Assembly (NCBI GenBank): GCA_019084245.1
Contig: JAHRFE010000009.1
Location: 1 to 64,000 of the forward strand
Reading direction: 5' to 3'
DNA: 64,000 nucleotides
Source: Hoeflea sp.
GTDB lineage: Bacteria; Pseudomonadota; Alphaproteobacteria; Rhizobiales; Rhizobiaceae
The position numbers were made by a program, and so were the translations under genes. Every line of letters starts with the position of its first letter. The stretch's first letter is position 1. The notes under the pieces were generated by a model, which saw only the letters and a list, made by a program, of their open reading frames with translations, was not told where the DNA came from and did not search any database. This document shows, one piece after another, positions 35,210 to 44,814 of the stretch.

Positions 35210-36179
35210 GTCTTTCCTCTCGAAGTGTCTCAAGGACCGCGGTCGCGGTCTGCTCATCGATGATGAGCGAATTGAACAGGCGACCTGCAAGCGCTGCGCA
35301 GATCGGTTCAACCTTTTCCTCGCCCGACGCCACGCCAATGGTGAGCGGGCACTGTGTCAGCTCGCCAGGGTTCAGCGCGACTAGGCGGGAATTGAGCGGG
35401 TAGTCCGCGACCGATCCATCCTGCAGGATCAGATGCGCCAGGAACTCCCCCGTCACCCCGCCATCGAGCAGCAGCTGACGACGGGAATCGGGATCCGGAT
35501 GCAGATCGAAATAGCTCGACCCAGCCGTGCGGATCGACCCGATGCCGACAACCGCGACAGCCGCGTTGCGGGCCAGATCGAAGACTTCCTTGATCGATCC
35601 CATTTCCATCAGCATGTCGCGCTGCTCGCGGCTTTCCGCAAACAGCGGCGCATGAACCAGCATGGCGGTGCCGCCCAGGCGTTCGGCCAGCTGCGTGGCA
35701 AGATGATTGACGTCGGTGTAATACTTGCCCTGAACGCCGCCGGTGAGCGGAACGACCTTCACATCGAAGGTCCGGTCGGGGTTGAGGTTCTGCACCATCG
35801 CGCTCACCGCCTTGCCGCCGGTAATCGCAATCACGTCGCCATCGCGAATGGTTTCAAGCAGCTGATTGGCCGCGGCGCGTCCGACCTGCTGCAGGTTTGT
35901 GTGCGGATTTCCCGGCACGGCCGGCGTGACCACGGCGTGAGCAAGATCGGTGCTGGCAATCAACCCGTTTTCGAGATCCACAAGCGGCTGATACGGGCTC
36001 TCGATGACAATCTTCACCATGCCCATTCGCTTGCCCTGGGCGATCAGCCGATTGACCTTCGATGTCGAGAGATTGAGCCGCAGCGCGATGTCCGACTGCT
36101 TCATTTCCTCGAGGTAATGAAGGCTCAGCACCGTGTACATCTGCCGGATAGCCTCAAACTCTGCCTTGTTTTCTACCAT
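35199..36179 (-). CDS. SorC/DeoR-type sugar-binding transcriptional regulator (EryD-like)
   Basis: 326 residues: N-terminal helix-turn-helix (about 28-60, KQSDIALRLNLSTSKVNRLI) and a C-terminal NagB/SorC effector domain (GGKAVSAMVQNL, VVPLTGGVQG, IGVASGEEKVEPI). SorC regulators bind phosphorylated sugars or polyols. It lies inside the operon it presumably controls, as EryD does in the erythritol locus. The palindrome at 39962-39977 is the best operator candidate. Confidence 0.92.
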   Translation of the reverse strand: MVENKAEFEAIRQMYTVLSLHYLEEMKQSDIALRLNLSTSKVNRLIAQGKRMGMVKIVIESPYQPLVDLENGLIASTDLAHAVVTPAVPGNPHTNLQQVGRAAANQLLETIRDGDVIAITGGKAVSAMVQNLNPDRTFDVKVVPLTGGVQGKYYTDVNHLATQLAERLGGTAMLVHAPLFAESREQRDMLMEMGSIKEVFDLARNAAVAVVGIGSIRTAGSSYFDLHPDPDSRRQLLLDGGVTGEFLAHLILQDGSVADYPLNSRLVALNPGELTQCPLTIGVASGEEKVEPICAALAGRLFNSLIIDEQTATAVLETLREERHVA

Positions 36180-36210
36180 GTCCAGTTTCCAGTTTCGGTC
36201 GGTTCGATAC

Positions 36211-37230
36211 TCACCGGCGCCGTTTGTTCAGATAATGATCGATCGTCACCGCGGAGAGCAGAATCGAGCCACGGATGATATCCTGCCAATAGACGGAGAC
36301 ATCGAGCAACGCGAGTGAACTCGAGACCACGGACAGCAGGATGACACCCAGTATGGCGCCAAGGATCGTCCCGGTTCCGCCAGACAGGCTGGCGCCGCCG
36401 ATCACGGCCGCGGCAATGACGTTCAGCTCCATGCCGATGCCGAAGGTGGGCTGCGCCGAACCGAAGCGGGCCATGTAGATGATGCCGGCGACACCGCAGA
36501 GCGCCGAGCACAGCGTCGTCGTGAAGAACACCACATGCTTGGTGCGGATACCGGAATAGGCGGCCGCCTTCTCGTTGCTGCCGGTGTAGAACACCTTTCG
36601 GAAGATCGTGGTTCGCCTGAGCATGAAGTCGGAGGCGGCAACGACCACAAGAAATATGATGATGACCACCGGGATGACGCCGATGGAGCCCTGCCCGATG
36701 AACTTGAACTCGGGTGGAAGCGTGTATAACCCGAGCGGCCGTCCTCCGGTCCCGAGCAGGCAGGCGCCCCGGGCAATCACCATGACGGCAAGAGACACGA
36801 TGAAATGGTGCAAGCCCACCACGGTGACGAAGAACCCCATGATTGCCCCGATGGCGGCACAGGCAAGAATTGCCAGGGCGGAGGCCGTCCATGGATCGAC
36901 ACCGGATAGAAACAACAGGCCGGCAATCACCATGGCAAGCGCCGTCACCGATCCGACCGAGAGGTCGATGCCGCCCGAAATCAGCAGGATCGTCATGCCG
37001 ACCACGACGATGCCTTCGACCGCGAAGGCCATCGCCATGGCCCGCATGTTCACCCAGGTCAGGAAATAGGGCGAGGCGAACGACATGGCGATGAACAGCG
37101 CCAGGATAATCAGAACCAGCCCGGTTTCCCGCATCCGGAACAGCTTCTTCACCCGGTTGAGCGCCCGGTTTGTCGATTGGCTCTGCCGGTCGGGGTCGTC
37201 AAACACGGCGGCCTTGGGTTCCTGCGTCAT
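36211..37230 (-). CDS. Sugar ABC transporter permease, CUT2 (RbsC-like)
   Basis: 339 residues, about nine hydrophobic helices. Signature segments [17 protein letters not shown] and [22 protein letters not shown] single permease gene, so it should work as a homodimer, unlike the pair at 4.6-6.6 kb. The start overlaps the ATPase stop by 4 bp. Confidence 0.93.
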   Translation of the reverse strand: MTQEPKAAVFDDPDRQSQSTNRALNRVKKLFRMRETGLVLIILALFIAMSFASPYFLTWVNMRAMAMAFAVEGIVVVGMTILLISGGIDLSVGSVTALAMVIAGLLFLSGVDPWTASALAILACAAIGAIMGFFVTVVGLHHFIVSLAVMVIARGACLLGTGGRPLGLYTLPPEFKFIGQGSIGVIPVVIIIFLVVVAASDFMLRRTTIFRKVFYTGSNEKAAAYSGIRTKHVVFFTTTLCSALCGVAGIIYMARFGSAQPTFGIGMELNVIAAAVIGGASLSGGTGTILGAILGVILLSVVSSSLALLDVSVYWQDIIRGSILLSAVTIDHYLNKRRR

Positions 37231-38750
37231 TCCACGGCCTCCAACTGCCTGTCCAACACCGAGGCCAGATACATGATGTTTTCCTCCGTCATGTCTTGTC
37301 CAGCCAGTTCACCGCTGATCCGCCCCTCTCGCACCACCAGCACGCGATCGCAGACCCCGATGAGTTCCGGCAATTCCGATGAAATCATCACGATACCCAC
37401 GCCCTTGCGCACAAGGTCGCGCAGGATGCGGTGGATTTCCGATTTTGCGCCCACATCAACGCCGCGCGTCGGCTCGTCCAGGAAAATGACCTTCGGATTG
37501 ACCGACAGCAGCTTGGCGATCGCCACCTTCTGCTGATTGCCGCCCGAAAGATTGGACACCGGCTCGCCGACATGGCCGCATTTGAGGTTCAGCATGGCGC
37601 CAAGCCTTTCGGCCAGCCCGGTCTCCAGACCGTCATTCAGTATACCGATCGGTGAGGAAACCTGACGGAGCGACAAGGCCGAAATGTTCTCGGCGATCGA
37701 CATCTCAAGAAACAGGCCATCTCCCTTGCGATCTTCCGACAGGTAGACGAGCCCTTCCTGAATGCTCTGCTGGTAGTCCGACGTGGCAAGGCTACGGCCG
37801 TTGAGCACCACTTCGCCCGTCACCTGTCCTTCAAGCTTGCAGATGCCCTTGACGATCTCGCTTCGCCCGGCTCCGATCAAGCCGCCGATGCCAAGGATTT
37901 CGCCTTGCTTGAGGTCGAAGGAAACATCGGAAAACCGGCGTTGCTCGGTCAGGTTGCGGACCGAGAGGATCACTCTCCCGGTCTTCTCGTCCTCGCCTTG
38001 TTTTTCCGGATAGAGCTTGTCGATGACGCGACCGACCATGGCATGGACGATCTCGGTCGGCGTGGTTTCGGCGACGTTGTGGGTTGCAATGTATTGCCCG
38101 TCACGGAACACCGAAACCCGGTCGCAATGGTCAAAGATCTCGACCATGCGGTGGGAAATATAGATGATCGATATGCCCTGTTTCACCAGCTTGCGCATGA
38201 TGTCGAACAGGATCTGCGCTTCCTTCTCCGTCAGCGCCGCGGTGGGTTCATCGAGGATCAGCACCCGGCAATCCAGTGTAAGCGCCTTTGCAATCTCGAC
38301 CAGCTGCTGCTGGGAAATCGACAGGCTCTGCACCAGCGCGGTGGGATCGATATCGCCCAGGCGGGCCAGAACGTCGCCTGCCTTCTGCGCCAGTCTCGCA
38401 TAATTCATCAGCGGCGCGCGACTGATATTGGTGGTGGCCATGAAGATGTTTTCAGCGACGCTGATGTCGGGACACAGCGCAATTTCCTGATGCACGAAAC
38501 CGATGCCCAACCTTTGGGCGATTGCCGGAGATGCGATCTCGACCGGCTTTCCGTCAAAGCGGATCTCGCCGCTGTCGGGTCGCAGGATCCCGTCGATGAT
38601 GTTCATTAGGGTCGATTTGCCTGCGCCGTTTTCGCCTGCAATGGCGTGGATCTCTCCCTTGCGCAGGTCAAACCGCACGTCACGCAGCGCCTGAATAGGG
38701 CCGAACGCCTTGCTTAGATTGCTAATCTCGAGGATCAGGTCTTTGCTCAT
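37227..38750 (-). CDS. Sugar ABC transporter ATP-binding protein, CUT2
   Basis: 507 residues with two nucleotide-binding domains. Domain 1 has [16 protein letters not shown] and [15 protein letters not shown]. Domain 2 has the altered P-loop [13 protein letters not shown], signature [15 protein letters not shown] and [20 protein letters not shown] start at [11 protein letters not shown] (38750). Partner of the permease downstream and the binding protein upstream. Confidence 0.94.
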   Translation of the reverse strand: MSKDLILEISNLSKAFGPIQALRDVRFDLRKGEIHAIAGENGAGKSTLMNIIDGILRPDSGEIRFDGKPVEIASPAIAQRLGIGFVHQEIALCPDISVAENIFMATTNISRAPLMNYARLAQKAGDVLARLGDIDPTALVQSLSISQQQLVEIAKALTLDCRVLILDEPTAALTEKEAQILFDIMRKLVKQGISIIYISHRMVEIFDHCDRVSVFRDGQYIATHNVAETTPTEIVHAMVGRVIDKLYPEKQGEDEKTGRVILSVRNLTEQRRFSDVSFDLKQGEILGIGGLIGAGRSEIVKGICKLEGQVTGEVVLNGRSLATSDYQQSIQEGLVYLSEDRKGDGLFLEMSIAENISALSLRQVSSPIGILNDGLETGLAERLGAMLNLKCGHVGEPVSNLSGGNQQKVAIAKLLSVNPKVIFLDEPTRGVDVGAKSEIHRILRDLVRKGVGIVMISSELPELIGVCDRVLVVREGRISGELAGQDMTEENIMYLASVLDRQLEAVE

Positions 38751-38799
38751 AACCGTCACTGTATTGCTGTTCCTGAGGAGATTTCTGCCGTTGGCTTTA

Positions 38800-38834
38800 G
38801 TTGCCCGCGCCACGCCATCGTAAGCGCGAGCAAC
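38800..38834 (-). promoter_or_regulatory. Intercistronic hairpin after the binding-protein gene
   Basis: On the minus-strand RNA the arm at 38824-38834 pairs with 38800-38810 over 11 bp (GTTGC...GCGC type) with one G-U pair and a 13-nt loop. It lies 32 bp after the binding-protein stop and 50 bp before the ATPase start. It is equivalent in position to hairpins at 7509-7534 and 48427-48452. Confidence 0.55.
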
Positions 38835-38866
38835 CTTTTTATTGCCGGAATTGCCCGGATGCCCGA

Positions 38867-39886
38867 TCAGCTGGGGTCCCGGCCTTCCATGTAGGCGTTG
38901 AGATCAAAGGAGTCGGCGTTGTCCTTGGTGATCACCGAGAACCCGTTGTCGACATAGGGGATCTGAACCGGGTTGAAGCCGGAGACCTTGTAGTCGTTGA
39001 ACGGATCGAACATGTCCGAGTGGGCAGCCATGAACAGCGAGACAAACCCCATGAAGCCCTGCATGCCCTGGTTGGGGTTGAGCGCCATGTGAATGTTGCC
39101 GGCCTTGATATGCTCGAGCGTCGTCGGCGTTACATCCGCATGCATGATCAGCACATCGGCCTTTGCCTCAAGCACCGCAGCCACAGCGCCTTCCGCGGAG
39201 CCCGCTTCCGGAATCCACAGGGCGCCGAGATTCGGGTTGGCCTGCAGCATCGAGGCCGTCGCCCTATAGGCGGCATTGCTGTCCTGGTTGGACGCCTGCC
39301 GGCCAACCAGCTTCATGTTCGGATAGTGTTCTTCCATGTAGGAGAGCAAGGCCGTGACGCGCAGGTCGTGGTTGCTCTGACCTGGGTTTTCCAGCACCGC
39401 ATATTCCGCGCTGTCGCCGATCTGCTTGACGATCTCTTCCGCCGCGAACTTGGCTTCCGCCAGATTGTCCGAGGTGATGTAGGCAGTGCGCTTCGAGTTC
39501 GGCGAATCCGCCGCGAATGTCACGACCTCGACGCCGCCATCGATCGCGCGGTCAATCGGCTCGATGAACGGATCCGACTGCATCGGATGCAGTAGGATGC
39601 CTGCAGGCTGCTTGACCAGATCCTGCTCGAACGAGGCGATCTGTTTCGTGATGTCGTAATCGGGCGTGCCTGAAAACACCGTTTCGCAGCCCATTGCTTC
39701 GGCGGCCTGCTTGAATCCCTGGTAGACTGGCACCCAGTAGGGATGAGCCGACACCATCACATTCATGATGTAGGTCTCACCCGGTTCACACTGGAACTTG
39801 CTTTGAGCTGACGCCGCGCTTGGAAATACGAATGCGCTTGTCACCGTGGCTGCGGTCAATGCCACAGCCCATTGAACGATTTTCAT
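38867..39886 (-). CDS. Sugar ABC transporter substrate-binding protein (periplasmic-binding-protein type 1, CUT2)
   Basis: 339 residues; start MKIVQWAV at 39886 behind GTGGAGGAAC. Signal peptide of about 28 residues ending at ASAQSK. The mature protein has the type-1 periplasmic fold with [14 protein letters not shown] and [20 protein letters not shown] first gene of its operon, preceded by a promoter with a palindrome. The ligand is likely a polyol or sugar handled by the downstream kinase. Confidence 0.92.
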   Translation of the reverse strand: MKIVQWAVALTAATVTSAFVFPSAASAQSKFQCEPGETYIMNVMVSAHPYWVPVYQGFKQAAEAMGCETVFSGTPDYDITKQIASFEQDLVKQPAGILLHPMQSDPFIEPIDRAIDGGVEVVTFAADSPNSKRTAYITSDNLAEAKFAAEEIVKQIGDSAEYAVLENPGQSNHDLRVTALLSYMEEHYPNMKLVGRQASNQDSNAAYRATASMLQANPNLGALWIPEAGSAEGAVAAVLEAKADVLIMHADVTPTTLEHIKAGNIHMALNPNQGMQGFMGFVSLFMAAHSDMFDPFNDYKVSGFNPVQIPYVDNGFSVITKDNADSFDLNAYMEGRDPS

Positions 39887-39961
39887 GATGTTCCTCCACG
39901 TTACATCTTGCCTCTCTCCCAGCCGCCATAGAAAACGGCTTTCCTGCAAGATATTTCAGCA

Positions 39962-39977
39962 TGCGATTTAAATCGCA
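39962..39977. promoter_or_regulatory. Perfect 16-bp palindrome, candidate SorC operator
   Basis: TGCGATTTAAATCGCA is a perfect palindrome located just downstream of the -10 region proposed for the binding-protein operon and 76 bp before its ATG. The position is that of a repressor site over the transcription start. The SorC regulator of the same operon is the natural candidate to bind it. Confidence 0.6.
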
Positions 39978-39984
39978 GAACAGC

Positions 39985-40014
39985 GATCTAATCCATCAGC
40001 AACAAGCCTGTCAA
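39985..40014 (-). promoter_or_regulatory. Putative sigma70 promoter of the polyol operon
   Basis: On the minus strand TTGACA (40014-40009) is a perfect -35. TTAGAT (17-bp spacer) or TAGATC (18-bp) would be the -10. A second TTGACA upstream (near 40070) with a TAAATT-like -10 is an alternative. Both drive the gene at 39886. Confidence 0.5.
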
Positions 40015-40075
40015 CAAGTCTTGTATTTTTTTCATATAGTGAAATTTATTTCATTCGAAGCGTTTGTCAATCCAG

Positions 40076-40097
40076 AACCTGAGCGCAGGCTCAGGTT
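40076..40097 (-). terminator. Hairpin after the DAO-type oxidoreductase gene
   Basis: AACCTGAGC and GCTCAGGTT form a perfect 9-bp stem with loop GCAG, 76 bp past the stop at 40173. Only a short T-rich stretch follows, so it may be a weak or Rho-assisted terminator that insulates the next promoter. Confidence 0.5.
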
Positions 40098-40172
40098 GGC
40101 GCCAGGTGCCAGCGGACGGCCGACTTTCCTGTGTCTTGTAAAGGACTTGTAGTGCCGTGTCAGGCTCGGGGA

Positions 40173-41423
40173 TCATGCCGGAAAGCTGAACAGATCCGCA
40201 TCGCGGTCCTTTTTCCCGCTGATCGCCGCCTTGATGACTTCAGCAGCGATCTTCGAGAAAGTGATGCCGTTTCCGCCGAAGCCCATGACGGCGTAAACAT
40301 TCTGCAGCCCCGGAACCGGGCCGATGAAAGGCAGCCCGGTGGTCGTGTTGCCGAACGGTGCGGCCCAGCGGCTGTGCGGCGGATACAGGCTGACACCCAG
40401 CAGCGCTTCGACCTTGCTGACAATCCTGTCGGTGTTGGCCTTAAGCCTTGCCGGATCGTCAAACGCCTCTGCACTGTCCTCGTCCTCGCCGCCCGCAATG
40501 ATGCTGCCGTCGCCTGACATGCGCAGATAGAGGTAAGGGTCGCTTGCCTCCCAGACCAGGAAGCCGGGCAGCCATGAGGGCACTGCAGATCGCGGCTTTA
40601 CGGCAATCGCCCAGGTCGAGATGATCGAGTGCTTCGGACTCTCCAGCCGCCTTAAAAATTCGTAGCCGGAACAGAAAACCACATGCCGGGCGATGATCAG
40701 TTGGCCGTCAGCGGTCGAACAGGCCACATGCCCTCCCGCCGGCAAGACATCGGTGATCTCGATCGGGCTCACCACCTTGAGCCCTCGCCCCTGGGCGGTC
40801 CGGATCAGGCCGGCGGTCAGTTGAGCCGGATTGGCCGAGGCGGAATCCTGCGAGACGATCGAGGCGGCGCGGTCGATGCCGAACTCCGTTCCGGTCGCGG
40901 CGCGGTCGAGGAGCCTCGCGTCTATCCCGGCCACCTCCCGCAACCGGGCTTCGGCCCTGAGCGCGCGCGGACCCAGTTCATCCCCCGCAAGATAAAGCGT
41001 ACGCTTGGGCTCCATGGAACAGTCGAGATCGAGCTTGCCCGCCAGATCGACCAGCGAGCGGACCGCATCCCTGGATCGTTGCCAGGCTCGAATGGCTTTT
41101 TCCTCGCCGATCTTGCGCTTGAGAACGTGAAGCGGAACGTCGATCTCGTGCTGGATCATCGCCGTGCTGTCGAGACTGCTGCCGCGCACCGGCCGGCGCC
41201 TGTCGACCATCATCACATCCCGCCCGCCATTGCAAAGATGCTCGGCCATCAAGGCGCCGCTGATCCCGCTGCCGACAATCAGAATGTCGCAGGTCTGAGA
41301 CGGTAGCCTTTCGAAATGACGCACCGAAATGCGCGGCGTCTTCGCCCAATAGGATGTATTTTCGTGAAGGTTTTTCTTTTCGACCAGGTCGGCATTGGCG
41401 TTGGTCCGCGTTTCAGACGTCAT
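40173..41423 (-). CDS. FAD-dependent oxidoreductase, DAO family
   Basis: 416 residues from MTSETRTNAN (41423, with GAGGGG upstream). FAD motif DILIVGSGISGALMAEHL near residue 45, the glycine-rich substrate-domain segments and the C-terminal PVPGLQNVYAVMGFGGNGITFS characteristic of D-amino-acid-oxidase-like enzymes such as gamma-glutamylputrescine oxidase. The substrate is likely an amine or amino acid. Monocistronic, with its own hairpin downstream. Confidence 0.87.
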   Translation of the reverse strand: MTSETRTNANADLVEKKNLHENTSYWAKTPRISVRHFERLPSQTCDILIVGSGISGALMAEHLCNGGRDVMMVDRRRPVRGSSLDSTAMIQHEIDVPLHVLKRKIGEEKAIRAWQRSRDAVRSLVDLAGKLDLDCSMEPKRTLYLAGDELGPRALRAEARLREVAGIDARLLDRAATGTEFGIDRAASIVSQDSASANPAQLTAGLIRTAQGRGLKVVSPIEITDVLPAGGHVACSTADGQLIIARHVVFCSGYEFLRRLESPKHSIISTWAIAVKPRSAVPSWLPGFLVWEASDPYLYLRMSGDGSIIAGGEDEDSAEAFDDPARLKANTDRIVSKVEALLGVSLYPPHSRWAAPFGNTTTGLPFIGPVPGLQNVYAVMGFGGNGITFSKIAAEVIKAAISGKKDRDADLFSFPA

Positions 41424-41598
41424 GACAGTCCCCTCTGGCTGAGCCTGGCTCAACGGAGACCGGATCATAACGTTCCACGCAGCATCCCAACGGAGGGGAG
41501 TATCCGCGCATTGCGGAGGAAAGAACCTGCACTGCGCAGCCTCTGGCAGCCCTCGGGCACCTAGCCCGGCGACGGGGCAGATCAAACCGGAACGGGTC

Positions 41599-41629
41599 GT
41601 GGCACCGGGTTTCGCAAACCCCGTGCCAC
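41599..41629 (-). terminator. Strong hairpin after the PfpI gene
   Basis: GTGGCACCGGGTTT and AAACCCCGTGCCAC pair over 14 positions with a single mismatch around a 3-nt loop (CGC). It begins 14 bp after the stop at 41643. No T-run, but position and strength suggest the end of the operon that starts at 46005. Confidence 0.6.
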
Positions 41630-41642
41630 TGCCACTTCCCGA

Positions 41643-42230
41643 TCAGCTGTGCGTGATCTTCGTGCCCAGCACTTTCAGGCACTCTCGCATGAAGGCGGCA
41701 AGCCCGGTCCAGCCCTTGGCCGAGACCATGTTGCCATCGACGTAGGCCTCGGTCGGCTTTACATCGATATAGGTGCCGCCGACGGCGGTCACTTCCGGCT
41801 CGCAAGCTCCCAGTCCGGCGACCTTCCTGCCCTTCAGCACGCCGGGCACAGCCATGAGGATCTGGACGCCGTGGCAGATCGTGAAGATCGGTTTTCCGGT
41901 GTCGTGGAAATGGCGGACCATGGCCTGCACACGCTTGTCCGTGCGGATATATTCCGGGCCACGCCCCCCCGCCGCATAGACGGCATCATAGTCCTCGACC
42001 TTCACTTCCGAGAAGGTCTTGTTGATGTCGGCGTAATGGCCGAGCTTTTCGGTATAGGTCTGGTCGCCCTCGAAATCGTGCAGCGAGGTCTTGATCCGGT
42101 CGCCCGCCTTCTTGTCCGGGCAGACGACGTGGACGGTATGGCCCACGGCCTCCATCCCCTGCTGGAACACGAAGATCTCGTATTCCTCCGTGAATTCCCC
42201 CGTCAGCATCAGTATCTTCTTGCCACCCAT
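41643..42230 (-). CDS. DJ-1/PfpI family protein
   Basis: 195 residues, class I glutamine-amidotransferase-like fold. The nucleophile elbow is FTICHGVQILM with the catalytic Cys, and AAGGRGPEYIRTD precedes it. Members are proteases, chaperones, glyoxalases or deglycases. It ends the minus-strand operon after a 99-bp gap, so it may also have its own promoter. Confidence 0.88.
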   Translation of the reverse strand: MGGKKILMLTGEFTEEYEIFVFQQGMEAVGHTVHVVCPDKKAGDRIKTSLHDFEGDQTYTEKLGHYADINKTFSEVKVEDYDAVYAAGGRGPEYIRTDKRVQAMVRHFHDTGKPIFTICHGVQILMAVPGVLKGRKVAGLGACEPEVTAVGGTYIDVKPTEAYVDGNMVSAKGWTGLAAFMRECLKVLGTKITHS

Positions 42231-42329
42231 ACTCTGTCTCCTCCTGGTTGGTCGTTCTTGAAATTGCCCGGCGCCAGTGCCGGGAATAAAGGCCTGGTCA
42301 ATGACCCTGCCGGCAGCCGCACCGGGTAA

Positions 42330-43529
42330 TCAGTCCGGGTCACTGACAGTCCATCCGCGATTGTCGGCGCCGAACACTTCGTGGCCGGTCTCGGTCAGGA
42401 TCACCGTATCCTCGAGCTTGATGTAGCCGCGCCGCGGATGCTGCATTGTCGTTTCCACCGACAGCACCATGCCCGGCTGGAAGGGCGTGTGCGCGTCAGA
42501 TCCCTGGTAGGCGACCGGGTGATTTGTCATCAGGAACGGCGCCTCGTGGCTGATCAGCCCCATGCCATGGGCGAAGAAATCATTGTGCGCGGCATTGGGG
42601 CCGCGCCGGAGCTCGGCTTCTCCGGCTGCGATCATCTCCGCGCCGGTCTTTCCGGGCGAGATCTGCGCGAAGGCCGCCTGCTGTACCGATTCAACCTCGG
42701 CCAGAACGTCTTTCAGCTCGGCATCCGGTTCTCCCAGCACGCCCATGCGGCAGATATCACCGATATAGCCATGCAGATTGCCGCCGGAATCGATCGACAT
42801 GACCTCGCCTCTGTTCCATGTCTGGCTGGACCCGGCGCGGACGTGGCTGTCGCCGAGCGTCAGAAGGCAATACTCGAAGGTCAGTTCGCGCGCCGTTTCC
42901 TCCTGGCGCAGCCGTTCAATGATCTCGAATTTCGACGTCCCCTGGCGCGCAGCCTTGATCGTCGCCTGCATCGAGGCGCTGATCCGCGCTGTCGCTTCGC
43001 GCAGCAGATCGAGTTCAGGTTGCGTCTTGATCATTCTGAGCCGGGTCAGCAACATGCTGGCATCAGTGAACTGCGCCTGCGGCAAGGCGCCCGCAACTGC
43101 ATCAAAGCCATCCTTGGGCATGAAGCCCGCTTCAAAGCCGATCCGCCCGCTGGCGATGCCGCATCTCTGAAGATGCTCGGCCACCGCTTGCATGGTGTCG
43201 ACCGACCCCCAGTGGTCGGGGCGGAACTCCGGCACCCAGAACGGCGTGATCCGGTGTTCGTGGATTTCCATCTTGTTGGCGAAATAGCCGGTCTTGCCGG
43301 CGTCGCCGCGAATATAGACGAAGGCCGGCAGGTAGCGGCTCTGGCCGATGGCGTCCATGGCCGCGAAGAAGATGAACTGGTAGCCGCCGAGCAGGTAGCG
43401 GACATTGTGCTTCGAGGTGGCGACCAGCGCATCAAGCCCCGCCGCCGCCATGGCGGCATCAAGGGCTTCGAAGCTGTAGGGCAGGTCGTCCGGCGAAGCG
43501 GCATGCAGAGGCGCGATGGGGGTCATCAT
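42330..43529 (-). CDS. M24-family Xaa-Pro peptidase
   Basis: 399 residues: creatinase N-domain and pita-bread domain with all five metal ligands recognisable: Asp in SIDSGGNLHGY, Asp in IGDICRMG, His in FFAHGMG, Glu in SVETT and Glu in KLEDTVILT. This contrasts with the altered site of the M24 protein at 11448. The operon context with a cupin and the Tm-1-like pair suggests hydrolysis of a small amide rather than general peptide turnover. Confidence 0.9.
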   Translation of the reverse strand: MMTPIAPLHAASPDDLPYSFEALDAAMAAAGLDALVATSKHNVRYLLGGYQFIFFAAMDAIGQSRYLPAFVYIRGDAGKTGYFANKMEIHEHRITPFWVPEFRPDHWGSVDTMQAVAEHLQRCGIASGRIGFEAGFMPKDGFDAVAGALPQAQFTDASMLLTRLRMIKTQPELDLLREATARISASMQATIKAARQGTSKFEIIERLRQEETARELTFEYCLLTLGDSHVRAGSSQTWNRGEVMSIDSGGNLHGYIGDICRMGVLGEPDAELKDVLAEVESVQQAAFAQISPGKTGAEMIAAGEAELRRGPNAAHNDFFAHGMGLISHEAPFLMTNHPVAYQGSDAHTPFQPGMVLSVETTMQHPRRGYIKLEDTVILTETGHEVFGADNRGWTVSDPD

Positions 43530-43544
43530 GAAGTTCTCCCGGTG

Positions 43545-43958
43545 TCAGGCGTGCGGCGGATGGACGAGGCGGAAATCGGGCAAGTCGCGCAACAATTCCT
43601 CGGGTCCTGCGGGGCTGTAGACGACGAACAGCTTCATCGGCGCGTCGCCGGTGTTCAGCGTCGAATGGAAGCGGCTTTCGGGCACGAAGATGGTGCAGCC
43701 GGCGCGCACCTGTTCGGTCACCGGATTGCCCTCGGTGTCCTCGACCATCTGTTCGCCCGCGCCTTCCAGCACATAGATGATCTCTTCGGAGCCTGGGTGA
43801 TTGTGGCGGGCGTGACCCTGGCCGGGCGGCACATGGACGACGCCGGCGGAGAACTTCCCCGCCCCGTTGACCGACGGGCCGCAGGTCACCGTCAGATGGC
43901 CCCAGTCGAAGGCGAAGCGGTCGACGGCGTCGGGATAGATGAAAAAACGCTCGCTCAT
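43545..43958 (-). CDS. Cupin-domain protein
   Basis: 137 residues with a single cupin barrel. Metal-binding motif 1 is [20 protein letters not shown] (two His and a Glu) and motif 2 is [18 protein letters not shown]. It might be a small isomerase, a dioxygenase or a ligand-binding protein. Starts inside the preceding gene's stop (4-bp overlap). Confidence 0.85.
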   Translation of the reverse strand: MSERFFIYPDAVDRFAFDWGHLTVTCGPSVNGAGKFSAGVVHVPPGQGHARHNHPGSEEIIYVLEGAGEQMVEDTEGNPVTEQVRAGCTIFVPESRFHSTLNTGDAPMKLFVVYSPAGPEELLRDLPDFRLVHPPHA

Positions 43959-44803
43959 GCTTTGGTTTCCTTGAGGTTGGGCAGGGATTTGAAGGTGCGG
44001 ATCTGGTCGCGAATGGCGATTTCCGCCGGCAGCCGCTCGGCAGAGCTCGCGCCGTAGAAGCCGTGACAGCCGTTGCAGCGCGACAGGATGTAGGCGGCGT
44101 CATCGGGCATCGAGATCGGTCCGCCATGGCATAGGACGAGAATGTCGCCGCGCACCGCGCGCGCCGCCGCCGCGATCGCGTCGATCTCGCCGACGCAATC
44201 ATCCAGGCTCTTGGCCGAGGTTGCACCGATGCTGCCGCCGGTGGTGACCCCCATATGCGCGACGATGAGATCGGCGCCAGCTCTCGTCATGGCCTCGGCT
44301 TCTTCAGCGTTGAAGACATAGGGCGTGGTCAGCAGATCGAGATCATGCGCCTGAGCGATCATGTCGACCTCAAGGCCGTACCCCATCCCCGTTTCCTCAA
44401 AGCTCTGGCGCATGGCTCCGTCAAACAGGCCGATGGTCGGGAAGTTCTGCACGCCGGAAAACCCCATGGCTTTGAGCTCAGTGAGGAATTGCGGCATCAG
44501 CGCAAAGGGATCGGTGCCGTTGACCCCAGCCAGAACCGGCGTGTGGCGGACCACCGGCAAAACTTCCACAGCCATTTCCTTGACGATCTCGTTGGCGTTT
44601 CCGTAGGCAAGCAATCCTGCGGCGGATCCACGGCCCGCCATGCGGTAACGACCCGAATTATAGATGATGATCAGGTCGATGCCGCCCGCCTCCTCGGCCT
44701 TGGCCGACAGACCCGTGCCGGCGCCGCCGCCAATGATGGGGACACCCGCCGCCGCCATGGCGGTCAGTCGGCTGAGGATTTCCTTGCGGGGGATGGCTGG
44801 CAT
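43955..44803 (-). CDS. TIM-barrel protein of the phosphoenolpyruvate-hydrolase-like family (Tm-1 partner)
   Basis: 282 residues with repeating barrel elements: [47 protein letters not shown] and [17 protein letters not shown]. Members are annotated as PEP-hydrolase-like or TIM-barrel signal proteins and almost always pair with Tm-1-like ATP-binding proteins, as here, 11 bp downstream of one. In plants the two are fused in the tobamovirus-resistance protein Tm-1. The enzymatic reaction is unknown to me. Confidence 0.85.
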   Translation of the reverse strand: MPAIPRKEILSRLTAMAAAGVPIIGGGAGTGLSAKAEEAGGIDLIIIYNSGRYRMAGRGSAAGLLAYGNANEIVKEMAVEVLPVVRHTPVLAGVNGTDPFALMPQFLTELKAMGFSGVQNFPTIGLFDGAMRQSFEETGMGYGLEVDMIAQAHDLDLLTTPYVFNAEEAEAMTRAGADLIVAHMGVTTGGSIGATSAKSLDDCVGEIDAIAAAARAVRGDILVLCHGGPISMPDDAAYILSRCNGCHGFYGASSAERLPAEIAIRDQIRTFKSLPNLKETKA

Positions 44804-44814
44804 GATTGGCTCTT

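Noticed and set aside
28478-39886. Calling the polyol operon eryABCD
   Set aside because: Kinase, GlpD-like and SorC genes resemble ery genes, but isomerases are lacking and extra enzymes are present, so symbols would overstate the evidence.
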